Assembly: GCA_013822275.1 (NCBI GenBank)
Contig: PNKC01000003.1
Span: 49,821 to 113,820 of the forward strand
Length of the DNA stretch: 64,000 bases
Source: Anaerolinea sp.
GTDB taxonomy: Bacteria; Chloroflexota; Dehalococcoidia; Tepidiformales; Tepidiformaceae
Direction of reading: 5' to 3'
In this document: one piece after another, positions 10,270-19,944 of the stretch
Layout: each line of letters begins with the position of its first letter
Position numbering within the stretch: the first letter of the stretch is position 1
Notes under the pieces: generated by a model
The model's input: only the letters and a program-made list of their open reading frames with translations
The model's database searches: none
Told to the model about the DNA's origin: nothing
Program-made: the position numbers and the translations under genes

Positions 10270-10491
10270 TCAGGAGTTGGAGTTGGCGCGGCGGCCGCGG
10301 TAGCGCGAACCGTTTAAGCTGAAGCTGTCGCTATCCCACATGAGGTCTTCGGACGAGTTGCGGAATTCCTTGTCAACACCGCAGCGCTTGCAGCGGCCTC
10401 CACTTACGGCACCATTTGGGGTGTCGATCACCCAGTGGTGGCGGCAGATCGCGGACGTAATCGTGGTCTCAGTCGCATTCGCTTCAGTCAT
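10270..10491 (-). CDS. small protein with CxxC/CRHHW zinc-binding-like motif
   Basis: MTEANATETTITSAICRHHWVIDTPNGAVSGGRCKRCGVDKEFRNS; followed by a strong terminator. Confidence 0.65.
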   Translation of the reverse strand: MTEANATETTITSAICRHHWVIDTPNGAVSGGRCKRCGVDKEFRNSSEDLMWDSDSFSLNGSRYRGRRANSNS

Positions 10492-10806
10492 GAAGCCTCC
10501 TTGATAACATTTACCGGACGGTAGAAACCAGTGTAGCACACCGTCCCGGAGCCCCTCCCATCTTGGCCACCCGTCGCGAAAGCGGGGGTAAACGGTTTGC
10601 CGGGCAACCCCGGAAGGTCTACGCTCATAGGGACGGGTGCGACAGTACCGGCCAGCGCCACGAGCGCGAACCACTGGCGCAATCCGCGGGGGACCCTGCA
10701 GGCCTGGCAGCTCCTAGCGCCGCCGCTCGCGTTGCGACCCGCCGTCCCAGATAACCGCACCGGCCGCTTTTGATCGCGGCCTTCCAACGAAAGGCTTACT
10801 CCCTTC

Positions 10807-11874
10807 ATGACCAGTCTCATTGGGGTCTCGCGCGACGACATCATGGCGGCGCTCGACCAGGTCCAGGACCCGGAACTCCACGCCAGCATCGTCCGCCTCG
10901 GGATGATCAAGGAACTCTCGCTGGAAAACGGCCATGTGCGCGTAAAGGTGGAACTGACCACGCCCGCCTGCCCGTTGAAGGAAACCATTGAGGCGGATAT
11001 CCGGGCGGCCGTCGAACCCTTGCCTGGTGTGACAGGCGTGAGCCTTGAATGGGGTGCGAACGTGCGGGCGTCTTCCCCGAAGGAAGGCCAGAAGCCCATC
11101 GACGGGGTCCGCAACATCATCGCCGTGGCCTCCAACAAAGGCGGCGTTGGCAAATCGACGGTGGCGGCCAACCTGGCCGTGGCGCTGGCCCAATCCGGGG
11201 CGAGCGTGGGACTGTTGGATGCGGACATCACCGGACCCAATCTGCCCACCATGTTCGGGTTTGCCAACGGTATGCAGGCGGGTTCAAGCGACGGCCTCCG
11301 GCCCGTGGAGAAGTTCGGTGTTCGGGTCGTTTCCATGGGCTTCCTTCTGCCCCGGGGGACGCCGGTCGTGTGGCGCGGACCGATGATCGGCAGCGCGGTC
11401 CGCCAACTCCTCCACGACGTGCCCTGGGGAGAGCTAGACTACCTCATCATCGACCTGCCGCCAGGGACGAGCGACGCCTCGATGAGCATGGCCCAGGAAG
11501 CGCCGATCACGGGCGCGGTCATCGTGTCCACGCCCCAGGACGTCTCGCTGGAAGACGCGATGAAGGCCGTGGCGATGTTCGAGAAGCTTGACATCCCTGT
11601 GTTCGGGATGGTGGAGAACATGAGCTACTTCATCGCCCCGGATACGGGCAAGCAGTACGACATTTTTGGGCACGGTGGGGCAGCGAAGGCTGCCGACGAA
11701 CTGGGGATCGACTTCCTTGGAGAGATCCCAATTGAACCAGCGGTGCGCGAAGGAGCCGACAATGGCATCCCCGTGGTATACGGCGCACCGGAATCGACAT
11801 CGGCAGCGGCGATTGCGCGCATCGCGCGGAATGTGGCTGCGAGAATCAGCGTTTTGCAAAGGATGGGTGTGTAA
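10807..11874 (+). CDS. mrp: Mrp/NBP35-family iron-sulfur carrier ATPase
   Basis: N-terminal MIP18-like domain; deviant Walker A ASNKGGVGKSTVAANLAVALAQ; NMSYFIAPD. Confidence 0.93.
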   Translation: MTSLIGVSRDDIMAALDQVQDPELHASIVRLGMIKELSLENGHVRVKVELTTPACPLKETIEADIRAAVEPLPGVTGVSLEWGANVRASSPKEGQKPIDGVRNIIAVASNKGGVGKSTVAANLAVALAQSGASVGLLDADITGPNLPTMFGFANGMQAGSSDGLRPVEKFGVRVVSMGFLLPRGTPVVWRGPMIGSAVRQLLHDVPWGELDYLIIDLPPGTSDASMSMAQEAPITGAVIVSTPQDVSLEDAMKAVAMFEKLDIPVFGMVENMSYFIAPDTGKQYDIFGHGGAAKAADELGIDFLGEIPIEPAVREGADNGIPVVYGAPESTSAAAIARIARNVAARISVLQRMGV

Positions 11875-11880
11875 ACCCGA

Positions 11881-12951
11881 ATGGTCTTGAATATCTTCCC
11901 CCGGCGGCCCCAGCCCACAGCGGCTCCCGCCCCTGAACCAGAAGCCACGCTTCCCGAACCATCACCGGAAGTGATGGAACAACTTGACGACTCAGCGAAG
12001 CGGCCCACGCGCCGCGGCTCACGCGGTGGCCGCGGCCGTGGTCGCGCAAACGGTACCGAGGCGGCAGCCGCCGAGATTGTTGAGGAAGCCAGCGCACCAC
12101 TTGAGGCGCCTGCCGCACCGGCGCGGGCTCCCCGCCGCTCGGCGAGGGCGAAACCTGCGGAGACTGTTGATGAGCCTGCGGCAGTCGCGGAACCCGCGGC
12201 CCCGGCGACCGCAACGCGCCCGCGCCCCCGGCGCGGGACTCCGCGCCAGCAGGCGGAGATGAAGGCACGCGAAGAAGCCGCCCCGGCGGAACAACCCGGC
12301 CCGGGCCCCTCGGCCACGGGGCCACGGGGCCGAGGCCCCCAGACGGGGACTCCGGACAACGCGCTCGCGAGAGCCATCGAACAGCAAGGACGGCAGATCG
12401 AGCAGCTCGCCGAGACAGTCCGCCGCGCTGGCTCGGGCGGAGCAGTGGGGGCGTCTGGCACCCGTGCCCGCGTCGGCGTGTTCGTCGATGCCGCCAACGT
12501 GGAACTCGCCAGCGACCGGATGCGGGCCCGCTTCGACTGGGCCAAGATCCTCGACATGTTGACGCATGATCGCCAGCTCGTCCGCGCCATCGCCTACTCG
12601 CCGGTCCACGACGACCCCGGCGTCAGCATCGAGACGCAGCGATTCGTCGAGCCGTTCCTCGGCAAGGGCTACAAAGTGGTGACCAAGCCCCTCAAGCGCT
12701 TCCAGGACGGCACGATCAAGGCGAACGTCGATATCGAACTCGCGCTGGACATCATGGAGATGCTTGACCGGCTCGACGTGGTCTGCCTCGTCTCTGGCGA
12801 CGGCGACTTCCAGCGCCTGGTCGAAGTCGTCCAGAGCAAGGGTGTACGCGTGGAGGTTGTCGCTGTTGGCAACAGCACTGCCGGCAACCTTCGCAACGCC
12901 GCTGACCAGTTCATCGACTTGCAGCAGCGGCTCCGCGAAGTCCGCATCTAA
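11881..12951 (+). CDS. NYN domain (LabA/DUF88-like) protein with long Pro/Ala/Arg-rich N-terminus
   Basis: C-terminal RVGVFVDAANVELASDRMRARFDW...DIELALDIMEMLDRLDVVCLVSGDGDFQRLVEVVQSKGVRVEVVAV. Confidence 0.85.
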   Translation: MVLNIFPRRPQPTAAPAPEPEATLPEPSPEVMEQLDDSAKRPTRRGSRGGRGRGRANGTEAAAAEIVEEASAPLEAPAAPARAPRRSARAKPAETVDEPAAVAEPAAPATATRPRPRRGTPRQQAEMKAREEAAPAEQPGPGPSATGPRGRGPQTGTPDNALARAIEQQGRQIEQLAETVRRAGSGGAVGASGTRARVGVFVDAANVELASDRMRARFDWAKILDMLTHDRQLVRAIAYSPVHDDPGVSIETQRFVEPFLGKGYKVVTKPLKRFQDGTIKANVDIELALDIMEMLDRLDVVCLVSGDGDFQRLVEVVQSKGVRVEVVAVGNSTAGNLRNAADQFIDLQQRLREVRI

Positions 12952-12971
12952 CCTCCTGCCGGATGAACGCG

Positions 12972-12999
12972 AAGAAGGGCCGCCTGGGCGGCCCTTCTT
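12972..12999. terminator. 13-bp perfect inverted repeat between convergent genes
   Basis: AAGAAGGGCCGCC-TG-GGCGGCCCTTCTT; U-tract weak on both strands. Confidence 0.6.
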
Positions 13000-13021
13000 G
13001 CTGTCGCCTGGGTTGGCGCGG

Positions 13022-13429
13022 TCAGGCTGGGGCGAACATCGGGAGCGAAAGGCCGCCCTCCTGGTCCTCCCATCGCACTTTCACGCGGGCGCCGATCTTC
13101 GCCTCGTTCACCGGGTCGGCCAGGCCGGCGAGGTTGGTGAGGACGCGGAAACCTTCGTCGAGGTCCACGTAAGCGACGGCGTACGGGCCGAGCGCGGCGA
13201 ACGCGGGATGCCGGTTGAGCCGCACCACGCTGTAGCTATACACCGTCCCTTCGCCCTTCGACTCCTTCACGGTCATCTCGCGAGAGCCGCAGGTGGGGCA
13301 GTGGGCCCGGGCAAAGAACACGATGTGGCCTTTCGCGCACACCTGGTAGGTGAGCTTGTGCTCCTTCGTGGCGTCCCAGAAGGCCTGGGTGTCGGGTTCG
13401 GGGAAACGCGGGAGTGGTCGTCCTGCCAT
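13022..13429 (-). CDS. Zn-ribbon/OB-fold (DUF35-like) protein
   Basis: CAKGHIVFFARAHCPTCGSREM ... EGTVYSYSVV...PYAVAYVDLDEG; adjacent to thiolase, the usual partner. Confidence 0.88.
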   Translation of the reverse strand: MAGRPLPRFPEPDTQAFWDATKEHKLTYQVCAKGHIVFFARAHCPTCGSREMTVKESKGEGTVYSYSVVRLNRHPAFAALGPYAVAYVDLDEGFRVLTNLAGLADPVNEAKIGARVKVRWEDQEGGLSLPMFAPA

Positions 13430-13431
13430 GG

Positions 13432-14637
13432 TCAGTCCCTCGCCAGAATGATGGTGCCACCGGTGTGGCTGGTGGCGAGCATGCCGCCGTTTCCGTGGGC
13501 GACCGCGAGCTTCGCGCCTTCCACCTGGGAGGTGGATTCGCCGCGGAGCTGGCGGGCCGCTTCCAGCAAAAGGAAGATGCCGCGCATGCCCGGGTGGTTG
13601 GAGCTCAGGCCGCCTCCGTCCGTGTTGAGCACCGGCTTGAGCGGGCTCTTGTAGTGCAGACGCTCGCCGCCGACGAACGCCCCGCCTTCGCCCTTCTTGC
13701 AGAAGCCGAGGTCTTCGAGCATCACGAGCACCGTGATCGTGAATGAATCGTAAATCATCGCGATGTCGATCTCGGCGGGCGTAATGCCCGCTTCGCCGAA
13801 GGCAGGGGGACCGGACTGGGCGGCCGCGCTGATTGTGATGTCGCTGCCGTTTTCCGAATACCTGGTCGCCTCCCCGGACCCGATGATCCAGACCGGCTTC
13901 TTCTTGCAGTTCCGGGCAACTTCGGGTGAGGCGATAACCACGGCGCCGCCGCCGTCCGACACCATGCAGCATTCGAGGAGATGGAGCGGGTCCGCCACCA
14001 TGCGAGAACTGAGCACGTCCTGGACGGTGATTTCGTTGATCCCGACGAACTCCAGGTCTTTCATCGCCTGGACGGCTTCCGGGTTCCGCATCGCGTGGGC
14101 GCGCGTGGCGACCGAAATGTGGGCCAACTGCTCGGAGGTCGTCCCGTATTGATACATGTGGCGGCTGGCCACCATGCCGTAGTTGGAGATGAGCGTCATC
14201 CCCCAGGGATCGGTCATGTTGCTCAGCGGGCTGGACGAGCCGGGGCTGTAGCCGCCGCCACCACCTCCGCCCGTACCAATGCGGCGAGCGTCGCTGTGGG
14301 CGGTTGATCCGTAGGTGAGCAGCGCCACCTTGCACTTGCCGGCGGCGATGTCGCGGCGGGCGTGGGCCGCGTGAAACTCGTACGAGCTTCCGCCAACCTG
14401 CGTCGTGTCGATCACGTTCGGCTTGAACCCGAAGTACTCGGCTAGCCCGAGTCCGGCCGATCCGGCGCCGTCCTGGGCGTCGTACAGCCCGTCCACGTCA
14501 CCCCAGGAGAGGCCCGCGTCTTCAAGGGCGCGGGCGGCGCATTCCGCCTTGATCTGCAGGGCGGTGACACCCGGGGCCTTCCGCTTCGGATATTCGTAGA
14601 TGCCAACGATGGCGGCATCACGCTTCTGAGAAACCAT
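13432..14637 (-). CDS. thiolase family protein (acetyl-CoA acetyltransferase / SCP-x-like)
   Basis: AAIVGIYEYPKRKAPG, DGLYDAQDG, AHGNGGMLATSHTGGTIIL. Confidence 0.88.
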   Translation of the reverse strand: MVSQKRDAAIVGIYEYPKRKAPGVTALQIKAECAARALEDAGLSWGDVDGLYDAQDGAGSAGLGLAEYFGFKPNVIDTTQVGGSSYEFHAAHARRDIAAGKCKVALLTYGSTAHSDARRIGTGGGGGGGYSPGSSSPLSNMTDPWGMTLISNYGMVASRHMYQYGTTSEQLAHISVATRAHAMRNPEAVQAMKDLEFVGINEITVQDVLSSRMVADPLHLLECCMVSDGGGAVVIASPEVARNCKKKPVWIIGSGEATRYSENGSDITISAAAQSGPPAFGEAGITPAEIDIAMIYDSFTITVLVMLEDLGFCKKGEGGAFVGGERLHYKSPLKPVLNTDGGGLSSNHPGMRGIFLLLEAARQLRGESTSQVEGAKLAVAHGNGGMLATSHTGGTIILARD

Positions 14638-14756
14638 CCACATACCTCCGTCGGGGCCAAGACCCCGCCCGGACTCTAAAGACGGCTTGAAAGACCGTCA
14701 ACGCGCAGGACGGGACGCCCCTTTTTCGCCGCCGGTGTGGTACCGTCCGCCGCGCG

Positions 14757-17129
14757 ATGGCGCTGGTCTTCGTGGCTCTCGCGTGGCTCATGGGGATGGC
14801 CGCGGTTTCGCTCTGGGGAGCGCCGTGGTGGACAGCGGGCGCGTGGCTCCTGCTGGGCTCTCCCCTGGTCCTCACCGGCCGCGACCGCGTCACCACAGCC
14901 ATCTTCGCCGCCGGACTGGCGGGGGCACTGCTCTCCGGCTGGAGGTTCGAGACCTGGGAGCAACGTGCCTCGCCGCAACTCGCCCGCTACGTTGGAGTGG
15001 ATGTGGTCCTGGAGGGCCGGATCGACTCCGAGCCAGACCCCGGGCTGACGACAGCCAGTTACGAAGTCACCGTCCGCCAAACCACAGTTGGAGGGAGTAC
15101 CGAGGCGACGGAGGGCAAGGTGCGGGCCACGCTGGGGCAGTACGCGAACTACCTGCCCGGCACGCGTATCCGGCTCACCGGCGCCCTCGATCAACCCCCC
15201 GTGTTCGAGGATTTCGACTACCGCGGTTACCTCGCCCGCCGGGGCGTGGTCGCGACGACGTACTTCCCTCGGGTCGAGGTGCTGGATGAACCCGGCCGGT
15301 ACTCCATCCCGGCGAACCTGGCCGAGATGCAGTTGGCACTCGAATCGTCGCTGCAGCGGGTGCTGCCCGAGCCCGAAGCGTCGCTGGGCGCGGGAATCGC
15401 TTTCGGCCGCGACGGCAACCTTCCGGATGGCCTCTACGACGACTTCCGCGCAACCGGCCTCGCCCACATCGTGGCGGTGTCGGGGGCGAACGTTACGCTG
15501 GTCACCGCCCTGACGTTCTTCCTCGCGATCCCTCTGGTGGGGCGCCGCTGGGCGATGATCCCCGCAGGCATGGCCGTTATCGCATACGTCGGCATCGCCG
15601 GGCTCTCGCCGAGTGTCGTGAGGGCGGGGATCATGGCGGTTGTCTTCCTGTACGGCGCGTATCTTGGACGGCAGCAAAGCTCGCTCGCGGCCCTCGGCGC
15701 GGCAACCATCGTCATGACCGGCTGGAGCCCCGCATTCCTGCGAGATGCCGGCGTCCAGTTCGGGCCATCCGTAGCGCAGGACCTTGGTTTCCAACTGAGC
15801 CTCGCGGCGACCGCCGGGCTCATCGTCTTCGGGCCGTGGATTCGCTGGGCGCTGCTCTCGGCCCGGCGGTGCTGGCGGATCGAGGGATTCGTGCCGGGCG
15901 CCCTTGTCGAAGTCGCGGCGCTTACCGTCTCTGCCACCGTCGCGACGCTGCCCCTGTCGTGGGTGAACTTCGGGCAGGTCTCGCTCGCCGGGCCGTTGGC
16001 CAACCTGGTCGTGGAGCCGGTCTTCGTGATCGCATTCTGGTTGAGCGCGGCGGCTGCGGTTGCAGGGGTCGTGTGGGAGCCCGCGGGTTGGGCCATTGGG
16101 CTCGCCGCCTACTACCCGCTGGGCTTCATAACCTGGTTCGCCGGCTGGGCAGCGAGCATCCCGTTCGCTGCGGCGGAGACTCCCCGGGCGAGCGGCGAAC
16201 TCGCCCTCCTGGCCTACGCAGCGCTTGCCGCCCTGGGTTGGCCGGCGTACTGGCGGCTCGCACCGGCCGTGACGCCGCGGACATGGGCGCCAAACCAGAA
16301 CAGACGCGCCGTGCTCGTCTGGAGCGCCTCCGCAGCCGCGATAGTCGTGCTCGCCGTCCCGGTGAGCCTGCTGCCGATCGGCGGACCCGGCGACCTCGAA
16401 ATGTCTGTGCTCGATGTTGGCCAGGGCGATGCCATCCTCCTCACCACGCCCTCCGGCAAGCGCGTCCTGGTGGACGGCGGCCCGAGCAGTATCGGTCTGG
16501 CGCGGGAACTTGGCGCCGTGCTGCCCCACTGGCAACGCCGCATTGATGTTGTCATCGTGACCCATCCGCAGGAAGACCACATCGGCGGCGTGCCAGGACT
16601 GCTCCGGCGCTACGACGTGAGAGCCGAGTGGGACACCGGCGCGACCAACATGACGATGGCCGCATCGCTGTACACGCAGCGGGCTGGGCGCCGCCGCACA
16701 GTCCAGGCGGGCGATGGCTTCACCATCGATGGGGTCCGGTTCGAGGTGCTCTGGCCGCCGCCGGACTACGAGACGAAGCAGCTGAACGACCGGTCGGTGG
16801 TGCTGCGCGTGACGTACGGCGAAGTGTCGATGCTGCTCACGGGGGACTTCGAAGCTGCGGCACAGCTCGCGTTGATGGCGCGGGGCGATGTCTCGGCGGA
16901 CGTGCTGAAGGTCCCACACCACGGTTCGAAGACGAGCAGTGCCGCTTTCTTGAAGGCAGTCGACCCTGCGCTTGCGGTCATCTCCGTGGGTGACAAGAAC
17001 CGCTTCGGGCACCCCGCGGAAGAGACGTTGGAAGCGCTCTCCGGCACACGGCTGCTGCGGACCGATCAGGATGGCCGCGTGACAGTGACGACAGACGGGA
17101 AGCGCATCCGCGTGAGCACGGAGCGGTGA
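14757..17129 (+). CDS. comEC: ComEC/Rec2-family DNA internalisation protein
   Basis: [16 protein letters not shown] competence domain; C-terminal MBL domain [53 protein letters not shown]. Confidence 0.93.
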   Translation: MALVFVALAWLMGMAAVSLWGAPWWTAGAWLLLGSPLVLTGRDRVTTAIFAAGLAGALLSGWRFETWEQRASPQLARYVGVDVVLEGRIDSEPDPGLTTASYEVTVRQTTVGGSTEATEGKVRATLGQYANYLPGTRIRLTGALDQPPVFEDFDYRGYLARRGVVATTYFPRVEVLDEPGRYSIPANLAEMQLALESSLQRVLPEPEASLGAGIAFGRDGNLPDGLYDDFRATGLAHIVAVSGANVTLVTALTFFLAIPLVGRRWAMIPAGMAVIAYVGIAGLSPSVVRAGIMAVVFLYGAYLGRQQSSLAALGAATIVMTGWSPAFLRDAGVQFGPSVAQDLGFQLSLAATAGLIVFGPWIRWALLSARRCWRIEGFVPGALVEVAALTVSATVATLPLSWVNFGQVSLAGPLANLVVEPVFVIAFWLSAAAAVAGVVWEPAGWAIGLAAYYPLGFITWFAGWAASIPFAAAETPRASGELALLAYAALAALGWPAYWRLAPAVTPRTWAPNQNRRAVLVWSASAAAIVVLAVPVSLLPIGGPGDLEMSVLDVGQGDAILLTTPSGKRVLVDGGPSSIGLARELGAVLPHWQRRIDVVIVTHPQEDHIGGVPGLLRRYDVRAEWDTGATNMTMAASLYTQRAGRRRTVQAGDGFTIDGVRFEVLWPPPDYETKQLNDRSVVLRVTYGEVSMLLTGDFEAAAQLALMARGDVSADVLKVPHHGSKTSSAAFLKAVDPALAVISVGDKNRFGHPAEETLEALSGTRLLRTDQDGRVTVTTDGKRIRVSTER

Positions 17130-17214
17130 AGGCGGTGTTCGCCTGTTCTGGGGGATGAGGGTACCGTGGAGCGGTTGCGCCCCCGGATTCGGCGCCTTGA
17201 GAACGGAGACCCCT

Positions 17215-17940
17215 GTGACTTCACGCATCGATGGCCGCCGCCCCGACCAGTTGCGGCCCGTAAGCATAAACACCAACGTCCTCGACTTTGCCGAGGGAAG
17301 TTGCATGGTCGAGTTCGGCCGCACGCGTGTCCTCTGCGCGGCAAGCGTGGAGGAGCGCCAGCCGGGATTCCTCCGCAATACGCCGAGCGGCTGGGTTACG
17401 GCCGAGTATTCGATGCTCCCGCGAGCAACACACACGCGCAGTCAGCGTGAAGTTGAGCGTGGGCGTCCCGGTGGACGGACCCAGGAGATCCAGCGGCTCG
17501 TCGGGCGTTCACTGCGCGGCGTGGTTAACCTCGAGATGCTTGGTCCACGGACGATAACCGTGGACTGCGACGTCCTCCAGGCCGATGGCGGCACACGGAC
17601 GGCTTCGATCACGGGAGCATTCGTGGCCCTGCAGATCGCAATCACCAAGCTGGTGAAGGCGGGCACCGTTTCCCCGGCGGCTGTGCAGTCGCCGGTGGCT
17701 GCGGTCTCGGTCGGGATCATCAAAGGCGTGCCGATGCTGGACCTCTGCTACGAAGAGGATTCGACAGCCGAAGTGGACTTCAACGTGGTCATGACCGGCG
17801 AAGATGCCTTCGTCGAAGTGCAGGGCACCGCGGAAGGCAAACCGTTCAGCCGGGCCGGGATGGACTCTCTGGTTGACCTGGCCCGGGCGGGCATCCTGGA
17901 GTTGTTCGAGGCGCAGCGGGCCGCGCTGGCGGCGAGTTAG
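17215..17940 (+). CDS. rph: ribonuclease PH
   Basis: [45 protein letters not shown]...[20 protein letters not shown] start. Confidence 0.95.
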   Translation: MTSRIDGRRPDQLRPVSINTNVLDFAEGSCMVEFGRTRVLCAASVEERQPGFLRNTPSGWVTAEYSMLPRATHTRSQREVERGRPGGRTQEIQRLVGRSLRGVVNLEMLGPRTITVDCDVLQADGGTRTASITGAFVALQIAITKLVKAGTVSPAAVQSPVAAVSVGIIKGVPMLDLCYEEDSTAEVDFNVVMTGEDAFVEVQGTAEGKPFSRAGMDSLVDLARAGILELFEAQRAALAAS

Positions 17941-18290
17941 CCGACGTAGTGGCCGAGGAAGGTCCCGCCAATGACATGCAGATGGCCGTGCTCCTGGCTC
18001 TGCATCGCGTCGTAGCCGAAGTTCGAGACGAGGCGAAAGCCATTCGGGCAGTGCTGCTTGCCGAGCTCGGCGGCGATCTTGCCAACTTTGCCGATCAGGC
18101 TCGTGCCATCCACCCTGGAAACATCGCCCCAGAGCTGGGACTGAGTGGTGTGATCCTTCGTCATCGCGAGCAGCATCACCGGCACCCAGCGGAGGATGTT
18201 CTGGATGACGACAACCTCTTCGTCTTCGTAGATGACGTTGCCCGGCTCACGCCCGGCTACAATGTTGCAAAAGACACAATACGGGCGCAT
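17937..18290 (-). CDS. HIT family protein
   Basis: [28 protein letters not shown] ... [13 protein letters not shown]. Confidence 0.88.
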   Translation of the reverse strand: MRPYCVFCNIVAGREPGNVIYEDEEVVVIQNILRWVPVMLLAMTKDHTTQSQLWGDVSRVDGTSLIGKVGKIAAELGKQHCPNGFRLVSNFGYDAMQSQEHGHLHVIGGTFLGHYVG

Positions 18291-18355
18291 CCGATCCTTT
18301 GATCTTAGGTTCGCGGGGGCGCTGGAACAAACGAGAGCGGTCCGGAGGAGTTGGA

Positions 18356-19645
18356 ATGCCGCAGTTGTTGCCCTTTCGCGGGCTTCGCTACACGCCACAG
18401 GCCGGCCCAATCAGCGAGCTGCTGGCGCCGCCCTACGACGTAATCACGCCAGCCCAGCAGCGCGCCCTTGAGCAGCGGAACGCCCGCAACGCCGTTCGGC
18501 TGGAGCTGGCCGAAGGTGGCGAAGAGCGTTATGAAAAGGTGGCTGCTCTGCTGGAGCAGTGGAAGAAAGACGGCGCCATCGCCCAGGACGAAGTCCCGAT
18601 GCTCTACGTTTACGAGCAAGAGTTCGTGGAGGCGGGGAGCGTGTTTACGCGGCGCGCGCTGCTCGCCGAAGTTGAGGCGCAGCCCTGGGAAGAGGGCGCC
18701 GTCAAGCCACACGAGTTCACTATGTCCGGGCCAAAGGAAGACCGCCTGAAACTGCTGCAGGCGACGAAGACCCAGTTCAGCCCCGTCTTCATGATTGCGC
18801 GTGACCGGGCGGGACAGCTCACGCAGTTCCTCGAATCGATGATCCGCAGCCAACCGCCGGCGGTACGCGGGACGACCATCGACGGCGACCACCACCGCCT
18901 CTGGGTTATCGAAGCCGGGCGTTACGAGATGCGCCAGTTGGCGCCGCTGCTCAGCGAAAGCTTCTACATCGCGGATGGCCACCACCGCTACGAAACTGCG
19001 GTTGCCTATCGAAACTGGCTGGCCGAAACGCAGACGCTGGCCCGCGACCACCCGGCCCGCTTCGCTATGACGGCGATCGTCGCCGCAAACGACCCGGGGC
19101 TGGTCATCCGCCCGATCCACCGCATGGTGCCCCGGCGCGCGCCGGCCGACTGGCGCGAGCGGCTCGGCGGCGCGTTCGCCATCAAGGCGGTCAAGCTCAT
19201 CGGCGATGCCACGGAAGTGGCGCGGGAGCTCGACTCGCTGCTCGCGAAGGACGCGTCGAACATCGTGGCGCTGGGGCTGGAGCCCGGTTCGACCCATGTC
19301 CTCACGCTGCTGGACCCGGGCGCGTTCAAGGCGCGCATCCCGGCCGGTCACAGCGCCGAGTGGGCGGCCATCCAGCCGAACGTGGTGCGGTACGGCATCC
19401 TCGAGCCACTCTGGGGAATCAGCGACGACGACCTGCGGGCCGGCGCCGTGGAGTATTCGCACGACACGGGCGAAGTGCGCGAATTCCTCAACAGCCACCC
19501 AGGCTCGGTCGCCTTCATGCTCAACCCGGTCGGCATCGGTTCGGTGATGGAGCTGGCGGACCAGGGCGAACGCATGCCCCAGAAGTCGACCTTCTTCCAC
19601 CCGAAGCTGGGGACGGGGCTGGTGTTCCACTCGCTGGAGGCATGA
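18356..19645 (+). CDS. DUF1015 family protein
   Basis: LLPFRGLRYTP...ISELLAPPYDVITPAQQRALEQRNARNAVRLEL; FYIADGHHRYETAVAYRN. Confidence 0.9.
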   Translation: MPQLLPFRGLRYTPQAGPISELLAPPYDVITPAQQRALEQRNARNAVRLELAEGGEERYEKVAALLEQWKKDGAIAQDEVPMLYVYEQEFVEAGSVFTRRALLAEVEAQPWEEGAVKPHEFTMSGPKEDRLKLLQATKTQFSPVFMIARDRAGQLTQFLESMIRSQPPAVRGTTIDGDHHRLWVIEAGRYEMRQLAPLLSESFYIADGHHRYETAVAYRNWLAETQTLARDHPARFAMTAIVAANDPGLVIRPIHRMVPRRAPADWRERLGGAFAIKAVKLIGDATEVARELDSLLAKDASNIVALGLEPGSTHVLTLLDPGAFKARIPAGHSAEWAAIQPNVVRYGILEPLWGISDDDLRAGAVEYSHDTGEVREFLNSHPGSVAFMLNPVGIGSVMELADQGERMPQKSTFFHPKLGTGLVFHSLEA

Positions 19646-19674
19646 GGTGCGAGGCATGGGGAATGAGGAATGAG
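19640..19674. repeat. heptanucleotide tandem array, 5 units (consensus GNATGAG)
   Basis: GCATGAG GTGCGAG GCATGGG GAATGAG GAATGAG, overlapping the DUF1015 stop codon. Confidence 0.8.
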
Positions 19675-19944
19675 ACGGTGAGTGCCTCCCCGCACGGGGT
19701 CTGCGAAGTCGATTTCACGTTTTGAACGCGTTTGAACGCGTTCTGGACGCGTCGCAACGCGTTAACGGCGTTCGTGAGGTTGGACGATGCCGGGACAGCG
19801 GTTCGGGCACATGTACGGACGGCCATTTGGGGCAGGGTGCAGCAGAGCGTGAGAGAGCACCAAGGGGCGCGTGGCACAGGTCGCCGGGATCGGAACCAGA
19901 ACCCGCCGGACTCGGCGCGAGGGCCGGACTGGCGCGGGCCAGCG

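Noticed and set aside
12972-12999. 13-bp perfect palindrome as a novel regulatory element
   Set aside because: Located between convergent genes; ordinary bidirectional terminator is the simplest reading despite the weak U-tract.
14676-17435. 919-aa minus-strand ORF
   Set aside because: Lies antisense to comEC, whose motifs are clear; the product is Arg/His/Pro-rich low-information sequence typical of shadow ORFs in GC-rich DNA.
18305-19657. 450-aa minus-strand ORF
   Set aside because: Antisense to the DUF1015 gene, which has convincing motifs.
19640-19674. CRISPR-like interpretation of the short repeat arrays
   Set aside because: Units are 7 bp with no spacers, no cas genes nearby.
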